Assembly: GCA_944324705.1 (NCBI GenBank)
Contig: CALUXI010000008.1
Location: forward strand, 1-64,000
Origin: an uncultured Acholeplasmatales bacterium
GTDB taxonomy: Bacteria > Bacillota_I > Bacilli_A > Acholeplasmatales > Anaeroplasmataceae
Direction of reading: 5' to 3'
Length of the DNA stretch: 64,000 bases
Under the pieces are notes generated by a model that saw nothing but the letters and a program-made list of their open reading frames with translations, had not been told where the DNA came from and did no database searches. Below are positions 43,712-52,073 of the stretch, piece by piece. Position 1 is the first letter of the stretch, and each line of letters starts with the position of its first letter. A program made the translations under genes and the position numbers.

Positions 43712-45450
43712 CCATCATTTATAATACCTGAACGTTTAAGAAGGAAGATCGCATTAGTTGATTTTGATTTTCCTTCTTTTAATTTATAATCAAAGGTAAT
43801 ATCTTTATATTCATTTAAATAAGTCTCTGCAAAATGATAGTTAATGATTGTGTTTATTTCACATAATTCAAAATCATGAGTTGAAATAATAAAGTCATAA
43901 TTTAATTCTTCTAATTTTTTAATTAACATTTTTGCCCCATATACTCTATCTAAAGTATTAGTACCTTTAAATATTTCATCAATTAAACATAATTTCTTTT
44001 CTTCATTATTATCTTCAATCATTTCTTTTATTTTTTCTATTTCAGCATAAAATGAAGAAACACCTAAACTTAAATCATCTTTAATTCGTAAAGCTGTATA
44101 TAAAATGTAATTTGGAGCCGAAAAATCTTTAGCTGTAACAATTCTACAAGCATTACTTAATAATATATTTTCACCTATAGTTCTTAAAAAAGTTGTTTTA
44201 CCACTCATATTTGAACCAGTTATAATAGTTCCTTTAGTATAAGAAAAATCATTAGCTACGCAGTTAGGAATTAAAATATTAGTTAAGTCTTTAAATTCTA
44301 ATTTAGTACTATTTCTAGCAATAGTATATTCATAATCAGATACAATATTAGCAAAACTTACATAATATTCTAAATCAGCGATATCCGTTAATATTTCTTT
44401 AACCTCTTCTTCTTTTAATTGCAATTTATTAAATAAAAATTGATAAAGTCCTTCAAAACCTATTATACTATTAAAGATTATTTTAAATATTAGATTATTC
44501 TTAAAAGCTAAAACTTGCCATAAATTTGTTAACCTTTTAATACTTTTTAATTGCTTCAAAAAATAATCTTTATTATATTTTTGGTTAATATAGTTAATAT
44601 CTAATTTAGCTAAACTACTAATAACATATTTAGTATCTTCTAAACTTTTATAAATGTCAGTTATATTCATTAAATTTAATTCATCACGATAAAACGTTTG
44701 ATAATATAAATTTAAAATTAAAGGTATTAAAATACTAATAACAGGTATTACTTTTAAACAAGCTAAAATAATTACTACTATTTCGATAATATAACAAATA
44801 ATTAAACCAATATTTAAATTCTTTTTTTCCCTAAATTTAGAACACAATGTCGCAATATAATCTTTATCTGACATATTATTTACTATTTTAGTGAAACCTA
44901 AACTAGCTTCTAAACTAACTATATCATCACTATTACCAATTTGTTCAATAATCTTAGGATCTACTTCACTATTACCATGACATAATGCATCTGCAACTTT
45001 TTTTCTACCTAAAACTGATCTAGCCGAACTTAGGTGTTCATATAATGAATTTTTACCAAAGACATCAATATCTTCAAGTAAATATTTATCTCTTAGGCTT
45101 AATTTACTAAATTCTTTTTTAAATTCATTACCTTTGTCAAAGAAATTTTTATTATTATTTATTTTATTATTACGTCTTGCATAATGCCTATCATAACTAT
45201 CCTTTATTTGTTCTAAATATCTTTTATTAATATAATACTTATTAGTAAATGGTACACTAACAAAAAATAATATTAAGAATATTAAACTAGTTATTAAATA
45301 TAATAGTTTATAATCTAACGTAAAATAACAAATGATAAAAACTAAAAAAGCTAATATTAAGATAGTTCTTATTAAAGAAACGACATTAAGGATTTTTTTG
45401 TTTTTTAAAGTTTCTTCTTTATAAAATTCTTCTTTTTTAAAATTATACAT
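43705..45450 (-). CDS. Membrane-associated MutS-like ATPase
   Basis: A 581-residue protein with the C-terminal ATPase domain of the MutS family: Walker A TGSNMSGKTTFLRTIGEN (about 408-425), Walker B KLCLIDEIFKGTN (about 484-496) and FIISTHDFELCEI, the conserved His segment. The mismatch-recognition and connector domains of MutS are missing. Two hydrophobic segments lie near residues 23-68 and two more near 197-236. It is therefore likely membrane-bound and not a mismatch repair protein. Related membrane MutS-like ATPases occur in Bacillota without known function. The start follows AGGTGAAGT. It follows glgP but is separated from it by a terminator. Confidence 0.82.
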   Translation of the reverse strand: MYNFKKEEFYKEETLKNKKILNVVSLIRTILILAFLVFIICYFTLDYKLLYLITSLIFLILFFVSVPFTNKYYINKRYLEQIKDSYDRHYARRNNKINNNKNFFDKGNEFKKEFSKLSLRDKYLLEDIDVFGKNSLYEHLSSARSVLGRKKVADALCHGNSEVDPKIIEQIGNSDDIVSLEASLGFTKIVNNMSDKDYIATLCSKFREKKNLNIGLIICYIIEIVVIILACLKVIPVISILIPLILNLYYQTFYRDELNLMNITDIYKSLEDTKYVISSLAKLDINYINQKYNKDYFLKQLKSIKRLTNLWQVLAFKNNLIFKIIFNSIIGFEGLYQFLFNKLQLKEEEVKEILTDIADLEYYVSFANIVSDYEYTIARNSTKLEFKDLTNILIPNCVANDFSYTKGTIITGSNMSGKTTFLRTIGENILLSNACRIVTAKDFSAPNYILYTALRIKDDLSLGVSSFYAEIEKIKEMIEDNNEEKKLCLIDEIFKGTNTLDRVYGAKMLIKKLEELNYDFIISTHDFELCEINTIINYHFAETYLNEYKDITFDYKLKEGKSKSTNAIFLLKRSGIINDGD

Positions 45451-45464
45451 ACTTCACCTATAAG

Positions 45465-45488
45465 AAAAAACCTAAAGCCTAGCTTTAG
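45465..45488 (-). terminator. Terminator of glgP
   Basis: CTAAAGC / GCTTTAG stem with a 3-base loop and a six-T tail on the minus strand, 16 bases downstream of the glgP stop. Confidence 0.85.
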
Positions 45489-45503
45489 ATTTTTTAAATA
45501 TTT

Positions 45504-47924
45504 CTACTTTTTATTAACAAGTGGTTTAGTTTTCCAAATGTCTTCATTATATTGTTCCATAGTTCTATCTGTTGTAAAGTAACCAGACTTAGCAACATTA
45601 GTAATAGCCATATGTAACCATTTCTTTTGATCTTTATATAATTGATTTACTTTTTCATGAGCTTTAACATAAGCATCAAAATCTTTTAAAACAAAGTAAT
45701 TATCATTATATAATAAATTATTTCTAATAATTTCAAATTCATTAGGTGCAACCTTGTCAAAGAAACCATTAGTTAATTCATCTAATACTAAGTGTAGACG
45801 AGGATCATTTTCATAACATGAATAAGGATTATAGTCATGTTTTTGATAGCTTTCATTAACTTCATCCGCATTCATACCAAATATTACAATATTATCATCA
45901 CCAACTAATTCTTTAATCTCAACATTCGCACCATCAAGAGTACCTAAAGTAACAGCACCATTCATCATGAATTTCATATTACCTGTTCCTGATGCCTCTT
46001 TAGAAGCTGTTGAAATTTGTTCAGATACGTTAGCTGCTGGCATAATAGTTTCAGCATATGTTACATTATAATTAACTACAAACACTACTTTTAAATATTT
46101 ATTAGTTTCACTATCATTATTTACTTTATCAGCTATTGTATTAATTAATTTAATAACAGCTTTAGCAAATACATAACTTGAAGCAGCTTTTGCCCCAAAG
46201 ATAAATGAAGTTGGGTAGAAATTATTTCTAAATTCAACATCTGATTTTAAGCGATTATATAAATACATGATATGTAATGCATTCATTAATTGACGTTTAT
46301 ATTCATGTAGACGTTTAACTTGAATATCAAAAATTGAATCAATATCTAAACTTACACCTTGAGAATTATAGATTTTACGAGCTAATACTTCTTTTCTAGC
46401 TTTCTTCATTTTAGCAAACTTAGCTTGTACTTTTTCATCATCGACATAATCTAATAATTTTTCAAGCTTAGTCATATCATGACTGAAATCTTCACCACAA
46501 TATTCTTTAATAATATCTACTAATTCTGGATTAGATTGAATTAACCAACGTCTATGAGTTATACCATTAGTTTTATTATTAAATTTACCAGGATAATAAT
46601 CATTAAATGGTTTCATTTCAATATTCTTAAGGATTTCTGTATGTAAAGCAGCAACACCATTAACACTAAATGAACCATGAATAGCTAGAGCTGCCATATG
46701 AATAGTATTATTCTTAATAATAGCTAATGAATCTAAATAAGGACTATTTTCACCATATTTAGAAGCTATTTCAATCATTAAACGACGATTTATTTCTTCA
46801 CAAATAGTATAAATTCTTGGTAGTAAACCTTTAAATAAATCAAGTGGCCATTTTTCTAAGGCTTCAGCTAAGATTGTATGGTTTGTATAAGCACAACAAT
46901 GTCTAACAATGTTCCAAGCTTTATCCCAATCTAAATGTTCTTCATCAACTAAAATACGCATTAACTCAGGTACAATTAAAGCAGGGTGAGTATCATTGAT
47001 GTGGAAACACATTTTTTTATCTAAATTTGTTACTGTATTATAAATAGCTTTATGTTTTCTAATTGCTGATTTAACCCCAGCAGCAACAAAGAAATATTGT
47101 TGTTTTAAACGTAAGGCCTTACCCTCAATTGTTTCATCATTTGGATATAAATAAGATGAAATTTCTCTTATTTTACGATGATATTCAAAAGCATTATCAG
47201 GATATGTTGAAGCTGGTTCAGCACTCCATAAACGTAAAGTATTTACGATATGATTATTATCACCAATAATAGGTACATCATAAGGCACAGCTTTCACATA
47301 TTCCGCATCTTTATGTAAAACATTTAACTTACCATTTTCTGTATTCATTTCTATATAACCATAGAATGGGATTTCAACCGCATCTTCATCTTTTCTAATT
47401 TCCCATACATGGACATCTTTTAACCAACGGTCAGGATGTTCAACTTGATATCCATTTTTAATACCTTGTTCAAAGAAACCATAACGATAACGAATACAAT
47501 TACCATGAACAGGTAGGCCAAGTGAAGCAACAGAATCCATAAAACAAGCAGCTAAACGACCTAAACCACCATTACCTAAACCGGCATCTGATTCTTGGTG
47601 TTCTACTTCATTTAAATCTAAACCTAAATCATCAAAGGCAGACTTAACAACATCATATACACCAGCGTTCATTAAGTTATTAGTGATCATACGACCCATT
47701 AAGAACTCCATTGAGAAATAATAAACTACTTTACTTTTTGATTTTTTAGTTAATTCTTGTGTGTCATGCCAATCTTTAGCTACATACATTCTTAACATTT
47801 CACCTAATACAACAAATTGTTGGTATGGTGTAGAATCTTCAAAATTAACTGCATATTTGTTTTCTACATTACTAACAAAAGCCTTTTTAAAAGTTTCTTT
47901 ATTTTTAAAGCATAAATATTCCAT
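45504..47924 (-). CDS. glgP: Glycogen/maltodextrin phosphorylase
   Basis: GT35 enzyme that phosphorolyses alpha-1,4-glucan to glucose-1-phosphate. The 806-residue protein has the N-terminal YYFSMEFLMGR near residue 70, GNGGLGRLAACFMDS near residue 117, and the pyridoxal-phosphate Lys segment EASGTGNMKFMMNGAV near residue 645. The length is close to the family norm. The gene has AAGGAG at a good distance and its own promoter. An AAAACGTTTT-centred palindrome lies upstream. Together with glgB and malQ it fits intracellular glycogen use. Confidence 0.96.
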   Translation of the reverse strand: MEYLCFKNKETFKKAFVSNVENKYAVNFEDSTPYQQFVVLGEMLRMYVAKDWHDTQELTKKSKSKVVYYFSMEFLMGRMITNNLMNAGVYDVVKSAFDDLGLDLNEVEHQESDAGLGNGGLGRLAACFMDSVASLGLPVHGNCIRYRYGFFEQGIKNGYQVEHPDRWLKDVHVWEIRKDEDAVEIPFYGYIEMNTENGKLNVLHKDAEYVKAVPYDVPIIGDNNHIVNTLRLWSAEPASTYPDNAFEYHRKIREISSYLYPNDETIEGKALRLKQQYFFVAAGVKSAIRKHKAIYNTVTNLDKKMCFHINDTHPALIVPELMRILVDEEHLDWDKAWNIVRHCCAYTNHTILAEALEKWPLDLFKGLLPRIYTICEEINRRLMIEIASKYGENSPYLDSLAIIKNNTIHMAALAIHGSFSVNGVAALHTEILKNIEMKPFNDYYPGKFNNKTNGITHRRWLIQSNPELVDIIKEYCGEDFSHDMTKLEKLLDYVDDEKVQAKFAKMKKARKEVLARKIYNSQGVSLDIDSIFDIQVKRLHEYKRQLMNALHIMYLYNRLKSDVEFRNNFYPTSFIFGAKAASSYVFAKAVIKLINTIADKVNNDSETNKYLKVVFVVNYNVTYAETIMPAANVSEQISTASKEASGTGNMKFMMNGAVTLGTLDGANVEIKELVGDDNIVIFGMNADEVNESYQKHDYNPYSCYENDPRLHLVLDELTNGFFDKVAPNEFEIIRNNLLYNDNYFVLKDFDAYVKAHEKVNQLYKDQKKWLHMAITNVAKSGYFTTDRTMEQYNEDIWKTKPLVNKK

Positions 47925-47978
47925 GCAATAACTCCTTAATTTTTAACTATTTTTAAGTTGTATTAAAACAACCGCCTA

Positions 47979-48006
47979 ATTATACTATAAAAAGAATTTT
48001 AATTAA
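47979..48006 (-). promoter_or_regulatory. Promoter of glgP
   Basis: TATAAT on the minus strand at 47979-47984 and a weak -35 TTAATT (48001-48006) 16 bases upstream. The leader is about 47 bases. Confidence 0.55.
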
Positions 48007-48041
48007 ATATTTTTTAATAGCTTTTTTCTAAAAAGAATTTT

Positions 48042-48057
48042 ATAAAAACGTTTTTAT
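48042..48057. promoter_or_regulatory. CG-centred palindrome upstream of glgP, LacI/CcpA-type operator candidate
   Basis: ATAAAAACGTTTTTAT is a perfect 16-base palindrome with the central CG typical of LacI-family operators; 12 of 14 positions fit the CcpA cre consensus TGWAARCGYTWNCW. It starts about 35 bases upstream of the glgP -35 element. It could also be a poor terminator of the small upstream gene. Regulator unknown. Confidence 0.45.
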
Positions 48058-48065
48058 TTCCTACT

Positions 48066-48551
48066 TTATACTTTATATAATCTGATTAATTTACTAGGAT
48101 TACTAGCTACAAAATTTAAATTACCTATATTTATATCTACTATTACTTCCGTAGAAGCTACATTAGGAAGCGTAAAAGTAAATGCTATATAATCATTATA
48201 AGTACCATAATAATCAATATTCATTTGATAATATTCAATAAATTTGTTACTTAATGTGGCCTTTAATTGATATTTATGAAATAGATTTAATGAGCCTATT
48301 CCTTGAGGTTCATAATTATTATCTAAAATATCTTCATTATTATTAATACCATTATTTTGATAATAGGCTAAAGATTTTAAATCTTCATAACTAATATCAC
48401 CATTTTCATATACTTTCTCTATAGAATAAATTTTTCCATAATCTCTAGTTTTAGAAAAACCTACAAAATATATTAATAAAAGAATTAAGATAATAAATAA
48501 GATTATAATTATTTTTTTCTTTTCTAAAAGAAATGCTAATACTTTGTTCAT
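48066..48551 (-). CDS. Small membrane-anchored protein between glgB and glgP
   Basis: A 161-residue protein with one N-terminal transmembrane segment (about 13-33, KKIIIILFIILILLLIYFVG) and then an extracellular domain of about 125 residues without cysteines. Inside it, FHKYQLKATLSNKFIEYYQ and AFTFTLPNVAST are beta-rich. I do not recognise a family. The start follows GAGGTGCCTAA. It has its own -10 element, and it is flanked by glgB and glgP. A link to glycogen use is only a guess from position. Confidence 0.6.
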   Translation of the reverse strand: MNKVLAFLLEKKKIIIILFIILILLLIYFVGFSKTRDYGKIYSIEKVYENGDISYEDLKSLAYYQNNGINNNEDILDNNYEPQGIGSLNLFHKYQLKATLSNKFIEYYQMNIDYYGTYNDYIAFTFTLPNVASTEVIVDINIGNLNFVASNPSKLIRLYKV

Positions 48552-48583
48552 TTAGGCACCTCACATTTCTTTATATTTTTAAT

Positions 48584-48589
48584 ATTATA
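48584..48589 (-). promoter_or_regulatory. -10 element of the small anchored-protein gene
   Basis: TATAAT on the minus strand with a poor -35, 33 bases before the start codon at 48551. Confidence 0.45.
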
Positions 48590-48620
48590 AGTGCAAATTT
48601 ATTGGATAAATAATCATACA

Positions 48621-50504
48621 CTATTGTTTATTTTTACTTCTTTTCATCTTTAAAATTGTAATACCAAGTGGTGGAACAGTTATTTCTATAGATTGATCAA
48701 AATTATGAGCTGGTTCATTAATTATTTTAATATCATTACCATTAATTTGACCTGAACCATAATATTTAGTGTCATCTGAATTAATTAATTCTTTGTAAGT
48801 ATTAGTTCCTGGTACCCCTATTCTATAATAATGATATGTATTAGGAGTACAATTTAAAACAATTACTAAATGATCTTTAAAATCCTTCGCATATCTAATA
48901 TAAACAAATATTGATTGATTTGCATTATTAGCATCTATCCATCTAAAGCCATCAGGATTATAGTCAAGTTCATATAAAGCTTTTTCTTTATTGTATAATT
49001 TATTTAAATCTTTAATATAATTATTGGCACCTCTATGTGAATCATAATCAAGTAAATTCCAATCTAGTTCTTTATAGAAAGCCCATTCGCTAAATGGAGC
49101 TAATTCATTACCCATGAATGATAACTTTTTGCCTGGATGAGTCATCATATAACCCATTAACAATCTAAAGTTAGCAAATTTTTGCCAATAATCTCCTGGC
49201 ATCTTATTGAGTATACTACCTTTCATATGAACTACTTCATCATGTGAGAAAGGTAAAATAAATTGTTCATTATAGAAATACAACATGCTAAATGTTAATA
49301 AGTTGTGATGATATTTACGATAAATTGGATCTAACTTGAAATATTTCAAAGTATCATTCATCCAACCCATATCCCATTTATAATTAAAACCAAGACCACC
49401 CATATCACTAGGACGGGTAACCCCCGGATAATCAGATGAATCTTCAGCTATTAATAAAACTCTATCATCTTTAGCAAAAATGAGTCTTGATAAACCTCTT
49501 AAGAAATCACAAGCACCTTGATTTTCCCCTCTATTTTTATTACCTAAATAATAAATAATATTTGATACAGCATCTACTCTAAACCCATCAACGTGGTAAT
49601 AATTCATAAAGAATAAAGCATTAGAATATAAGAATGAACGAGTTGTCCCTTTACCTAAATCTAAATTTGCTGTACCCCATTCATAATTTTCCCTATCTTG
49701 TTCATTAGGATATTCATATAAATATGTACCATCAAACATATAAAGTCCATTCGCATCTTTACATATATGACCAGGTACCCAATCAAAAATTACTCCAATA
49801 TTATTTTGATGGCATTTATCAATAAAATACATTAATTCCTTTGGTAAACCATAACGACTAGTAATTGAATAGTAACCTGTTCCTTGATAACCCCAAGACG
49901 CATCTAATGGATGTTCATAAATAGGCAGTAATTCAACATGAGTATAATGATTATCTAATAAATAAGGAATTAATAAATCAGCTAATTCTTTATAATTATA
50001 AACTTCATCAACACCTTCGCCTAATCTACGCCAAGAGCCAAAATGTAATTCATAAATCAACATTGGTTTTTCATAAGACTTAGGATGAGAATACATATAA
50101 TCCTTATCACCCCATTTATATCCATCAACATCATAAACAACAGAATCTTTATTAGGTCTTAAACCGGAACTAAAAGCATATGGATCAGACTTATATAATA
50201 ATTCATAACCAGTATCAATGACATATTTGTATTTAGCAAATTCTAAATTTTTATCAATTTTTAAATACCAAATACCATAATTGTCTATTTTTTCCATGTA
50301 ATCTTTATCTTTAGCGTAATTGTTCCAACTACCCATAATGCTTACGCTCTTAGCATTAGGAGCATATAAAACAAATTCGCAACCAATTACTTTGCATTTT
50401 TCATCTTTAACTAGATGACTTCCCATTACTTCATATAAGTTAGTGGCCTTACCTTGATCAAAGTAATACAGAAAGTTGCTGTCGATTTTATTTTTTACTA
50501 ACAT
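48621..50504 (-). CDS. glgB: 1,4-alpha-glucan branching enzyme
   Basis: GH13 enzyme that makes alpha-1,6 branches in glycogen. The 627-residue protein has an N-terminal CBM48 domain (CEFVLYAPNAKSVSIMGSWN, about 38-57), the nucleophile segment VDGFRVDAVSN near residue 300, the acid/base LLIAEDSSDYPGVT near residue 352 and the third acid region ILPFSHDEVVHMKG near residue 415. I start at the ATG at 50504, which follows GGAGG; the longer frame runs through this site. No glgA, glgC or glgD is in the window. The promoter overlaps a 22-base palindrome. Confidence 0.95.
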   Translation of the reverse strand: MLVKNKIDSNFLYYFDQGKATNLYEVMGSHLVKDEKCKVIGCEFVLYAPNAKSVSIMGSWNNYAKDKDYMEKIDNYGIWYLKIDKNLEFAKYKYVIDTGYELLYKSDPYAFSSGLRPNKDSVVYDVDGYKWGDKDYMYSHPKSYEKPMLIYELHFGSWRRLGEGVDEVYNYKELADLLIPYLLDNHYTHVELLPIYEHPLDASWGYQGTGYYSITSRYGLPKELMYFIDKCHQNNIGVIFDWVPGHICKDANGLYMFDGTYLYEYPNEQDRENYEWGTANLDLGKGTTRSFLYSNALFFMNYYHVDGFRVDAVSNIIYYLGNKNRGENQGACDFLRGLSRLIFAKDDRVLLIAEDSSDYPGVTRPSDMGGLGFNYKWDMGWMNDTLKYFKLDPIYRKYHHNLLTFSMLYFYNEQFILPFSHDEVVHMKGSILNKMPGDYWQKFANFRLLMGYMMTHPGKKLSFMGNELAPFSEWAFYKELDWNLLDYDSHRGANNYIKDLNKLYNKEKALYELDYNPDGFRWIDANNANQSIFVYIRYAKDFKDHLVIVLNCTPNTYHYYRIGVPGTNTYKELINSDDTKYYGSGQINGNDIKIINEPAHNFDQSIEITVPPLGITILKMKRSKNKQ

Positions 50505-50543
50505 ATTTAACCTCCACAATAAAACCGTTTTTTAACCTCTTTA

Positions 50544-50572
50544 ATTATAACAAATTTCTTTAATTAATTAAA
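50544..50572 (-). promoter_or_regulatory. Promoter of glgB
   Basis: Extended -10 TGTTATAAT with TATAAT at 50544-50549 and a weak -35 TTTAAT (50567-50572), 17-base spacer, minus strand. The -35 and spacer lie in a perfect palindrome. Confidence 0.6.
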
Positions 50573-50576
50573 GAAA
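50555..50576. repeat. 22-base perfect palindrome over the glgB promoter
   Basis: Eleven-base halves (TTTCTTTAATT and its complement) meet without a gap. It covers the -35 and spacer of glgB and ends 5 bases from the -10, a typical operator position. As it lies just after the recX stop it could also be an AT-only weak hairpin. Confidence 0.6.
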
Positions 50577-50581
50577 AAAAG

Positions 50582-51196
50582 CTAATTTAGTATTTTTTCT
50601 AAATCAGCCATAAAATCTGTTTTATTATATCCTTTTCTTAATAAGTAATTAATAATTTTATTTTTCTTATTATAGTAATCTAATTTAGCATATTTATTAG
50701 CTAATTTTACAATTAATTTATTTAAATCAGCACTATCAACAGTTAAATCAGCAACTACTTCTTCTATAATATTATTATCAATATGCTCATTATAATTTAA
50801 ATAATTTTTAATATAATTAAGACCATAACCTCTATTCAATAAATTATTAGCTTTGCTTACAGCATATCTCTTATCATTTAAAAAATCTAATTTAATTAAT
50901 TCATTAATTATATAATCTAAATCAATATTTTCATATTTTTCTTTTAAATAAATTCTAAAATTATAAATTGATTTAGGATATTTTAATATATAATTTTTAA
51001 TCTTACTTATATTTGTATTCAAATTATTAAAGTTAACTATTTCATTTAAATCAATAATTTCTTTACCTTTGACTAAACGATATTTTAATACTGTTTCCGT
51101 AACAAAATTATAAATTTCACCATTTATATTAACTTCATATAAATCCTTTTTTATTTGTTTTAAACTTAATACTTTAAGATTTTGGTCTAAAATCAT
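50582..51196 (-). CDS. recX: RecX family regulator
   Basis: A 204-residue, helix-rich protein of the RecX family, which binds RecA filaments and limits their activity. The family pattern is visible in LIKLDFLNDKRYAVSKANNLLNRGYGLNYIKNYL (about 100-133 in total), matching the F-D-D-x-R-Y-A repeat. The C-terminal part repeats the same three-helix form. The N-terminal domain (about 1-60) is beta-rich and unlike the short forms. It overlaps yitT by 23 bases and is the last gene of the secA-prfB-yitT-recX transcript. Confidence 0.8.
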   Translation of the reverse strand: MILDQNLKVLSLKQIKKDLYEVNINGEIYNFVTETVLKYRLVKGKEIIDLNEIVNFNNLNTNISKIKNYILKYPKSIYNFRIYLKEKYENIDLDYIINELIKLDFLNDKRYAVSKANNLLNRGYGLNYIKNYLNYNEHIDNNIIEEVVADLTVDSADLNKLIVKLANKYAKLDYYNKKNKIINYLLRKGYNKTDFMADLEKILN

Positions 51197-52073
51197 ATTC
51201 TCCGACTACCTCTCTTGTTGAAGCAAAAAAAGTAAAGGCTTTGTCATCAATTTCTTTAATTAAAACTCCTAATTTATAACTTTCACTCTTATTTAAGACA
51301 CAAATTAACATAACTTTATCTTCATTAGTATAACCACCTCTAACCATACTTTCAGTGCAACCTCTTCCTATACTTTTGTAAATGGCATCCTTAATTTGAT
51401 TAGGTTTAGAAGTAATAATATAAGCTGTTCTTTTAGATCTAGCATTTAAAGTAATCATATCAATAATATATGCTGCAAAATAAACACTTAAAATACCAAA
51501 TAAAGCATATTCAAAATTATAGTTTATTGGATCTACAAAAGAAATTCCTCCAATTATACAAATTATCCAATCTGTACCAAACATAGCTAAAGAATATGGT
51601 ATATGTAAGTATTTAGACATTGACTTTTGAATGACATCCATACCACCAGTTGAGCCATTATTTTTTAAACAAATTCCAATTCCAACACCTTGTAAAACAG
51701 AACCACATAGAAAAGCAATTAATAGCTTATATTCACATGTAGCAAGTATTATATCTTGTGGACATATCTGTTCTAAAATAAAAACAAATGTTGGTGATAA
51801 TATGCTAGCCACTATAGTTTTAAAAAAGAAATCTTTACCAATTAAAATCAAACCTAATAATAAACATATACCTTCAATTATATATAAAAAAATAGATTGT
51901 GGCATATTAATAATATCTAAAAGTGGCTTGAAAATAATTGAAATACCTGTAACTCCTCCGGCAACTAAATTAGCTGGACTATAGAAAAAATAATAACCAA
52001 CATCCATAATTAAAACCCCAATAGCAATCAATGCTACTTGTTTCATTTTATTTCTAACTACTTCTTTAGTCAT
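51174..52073 (-). CDS. YitT family membrane protein
   Basis: A 299-residue protein with five to six hydrophobic segments in the first 200 residues and a DUF2179-type soluble C-terminal domain of about 90 residues. Family marks are YFFYSPANLVAGGVTGISII near residue 27 and KNNGSTGGMDVIQK near residue 138. Function is unknown; family members are sometimes called membrane transporters without evidence. It follows AAAGGAG and overlaps the end of prfB by 8 bases and recX by 23 bases. Confidence 0.85.
   Translation of the reverse strand: MTKEVVRNKMKQVALIAIGVLIMDVGYYFFYSPANLVAGGVTGISIIFKPLLDIINMPQSIFLYIIEGICLLLGLILIGKDFFFKTIVASILSPTFVFILEQICPQDIILATCEYKLLIAFLCGSVLQGVGIGICLKNNGSTGGMDVIQKSMSKYLHIPYSLAMFGTDWIICIIGGISFVDPINYNFEYALFGILSVYFAAYIIDMITLNARSKRTAYIITSKPNQIKDAIYKSIGRGCTESMVRGGYTNEDKVMLICVLNKSESYKLGVLIKEIDDKAFTFFASTREVVGEYDFRPKS

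Noticed and set aside
51631-51984. 117-residue plus-strand frame within yitT
   Set aside because: Antisense of transmembrane helices, typical shadow.
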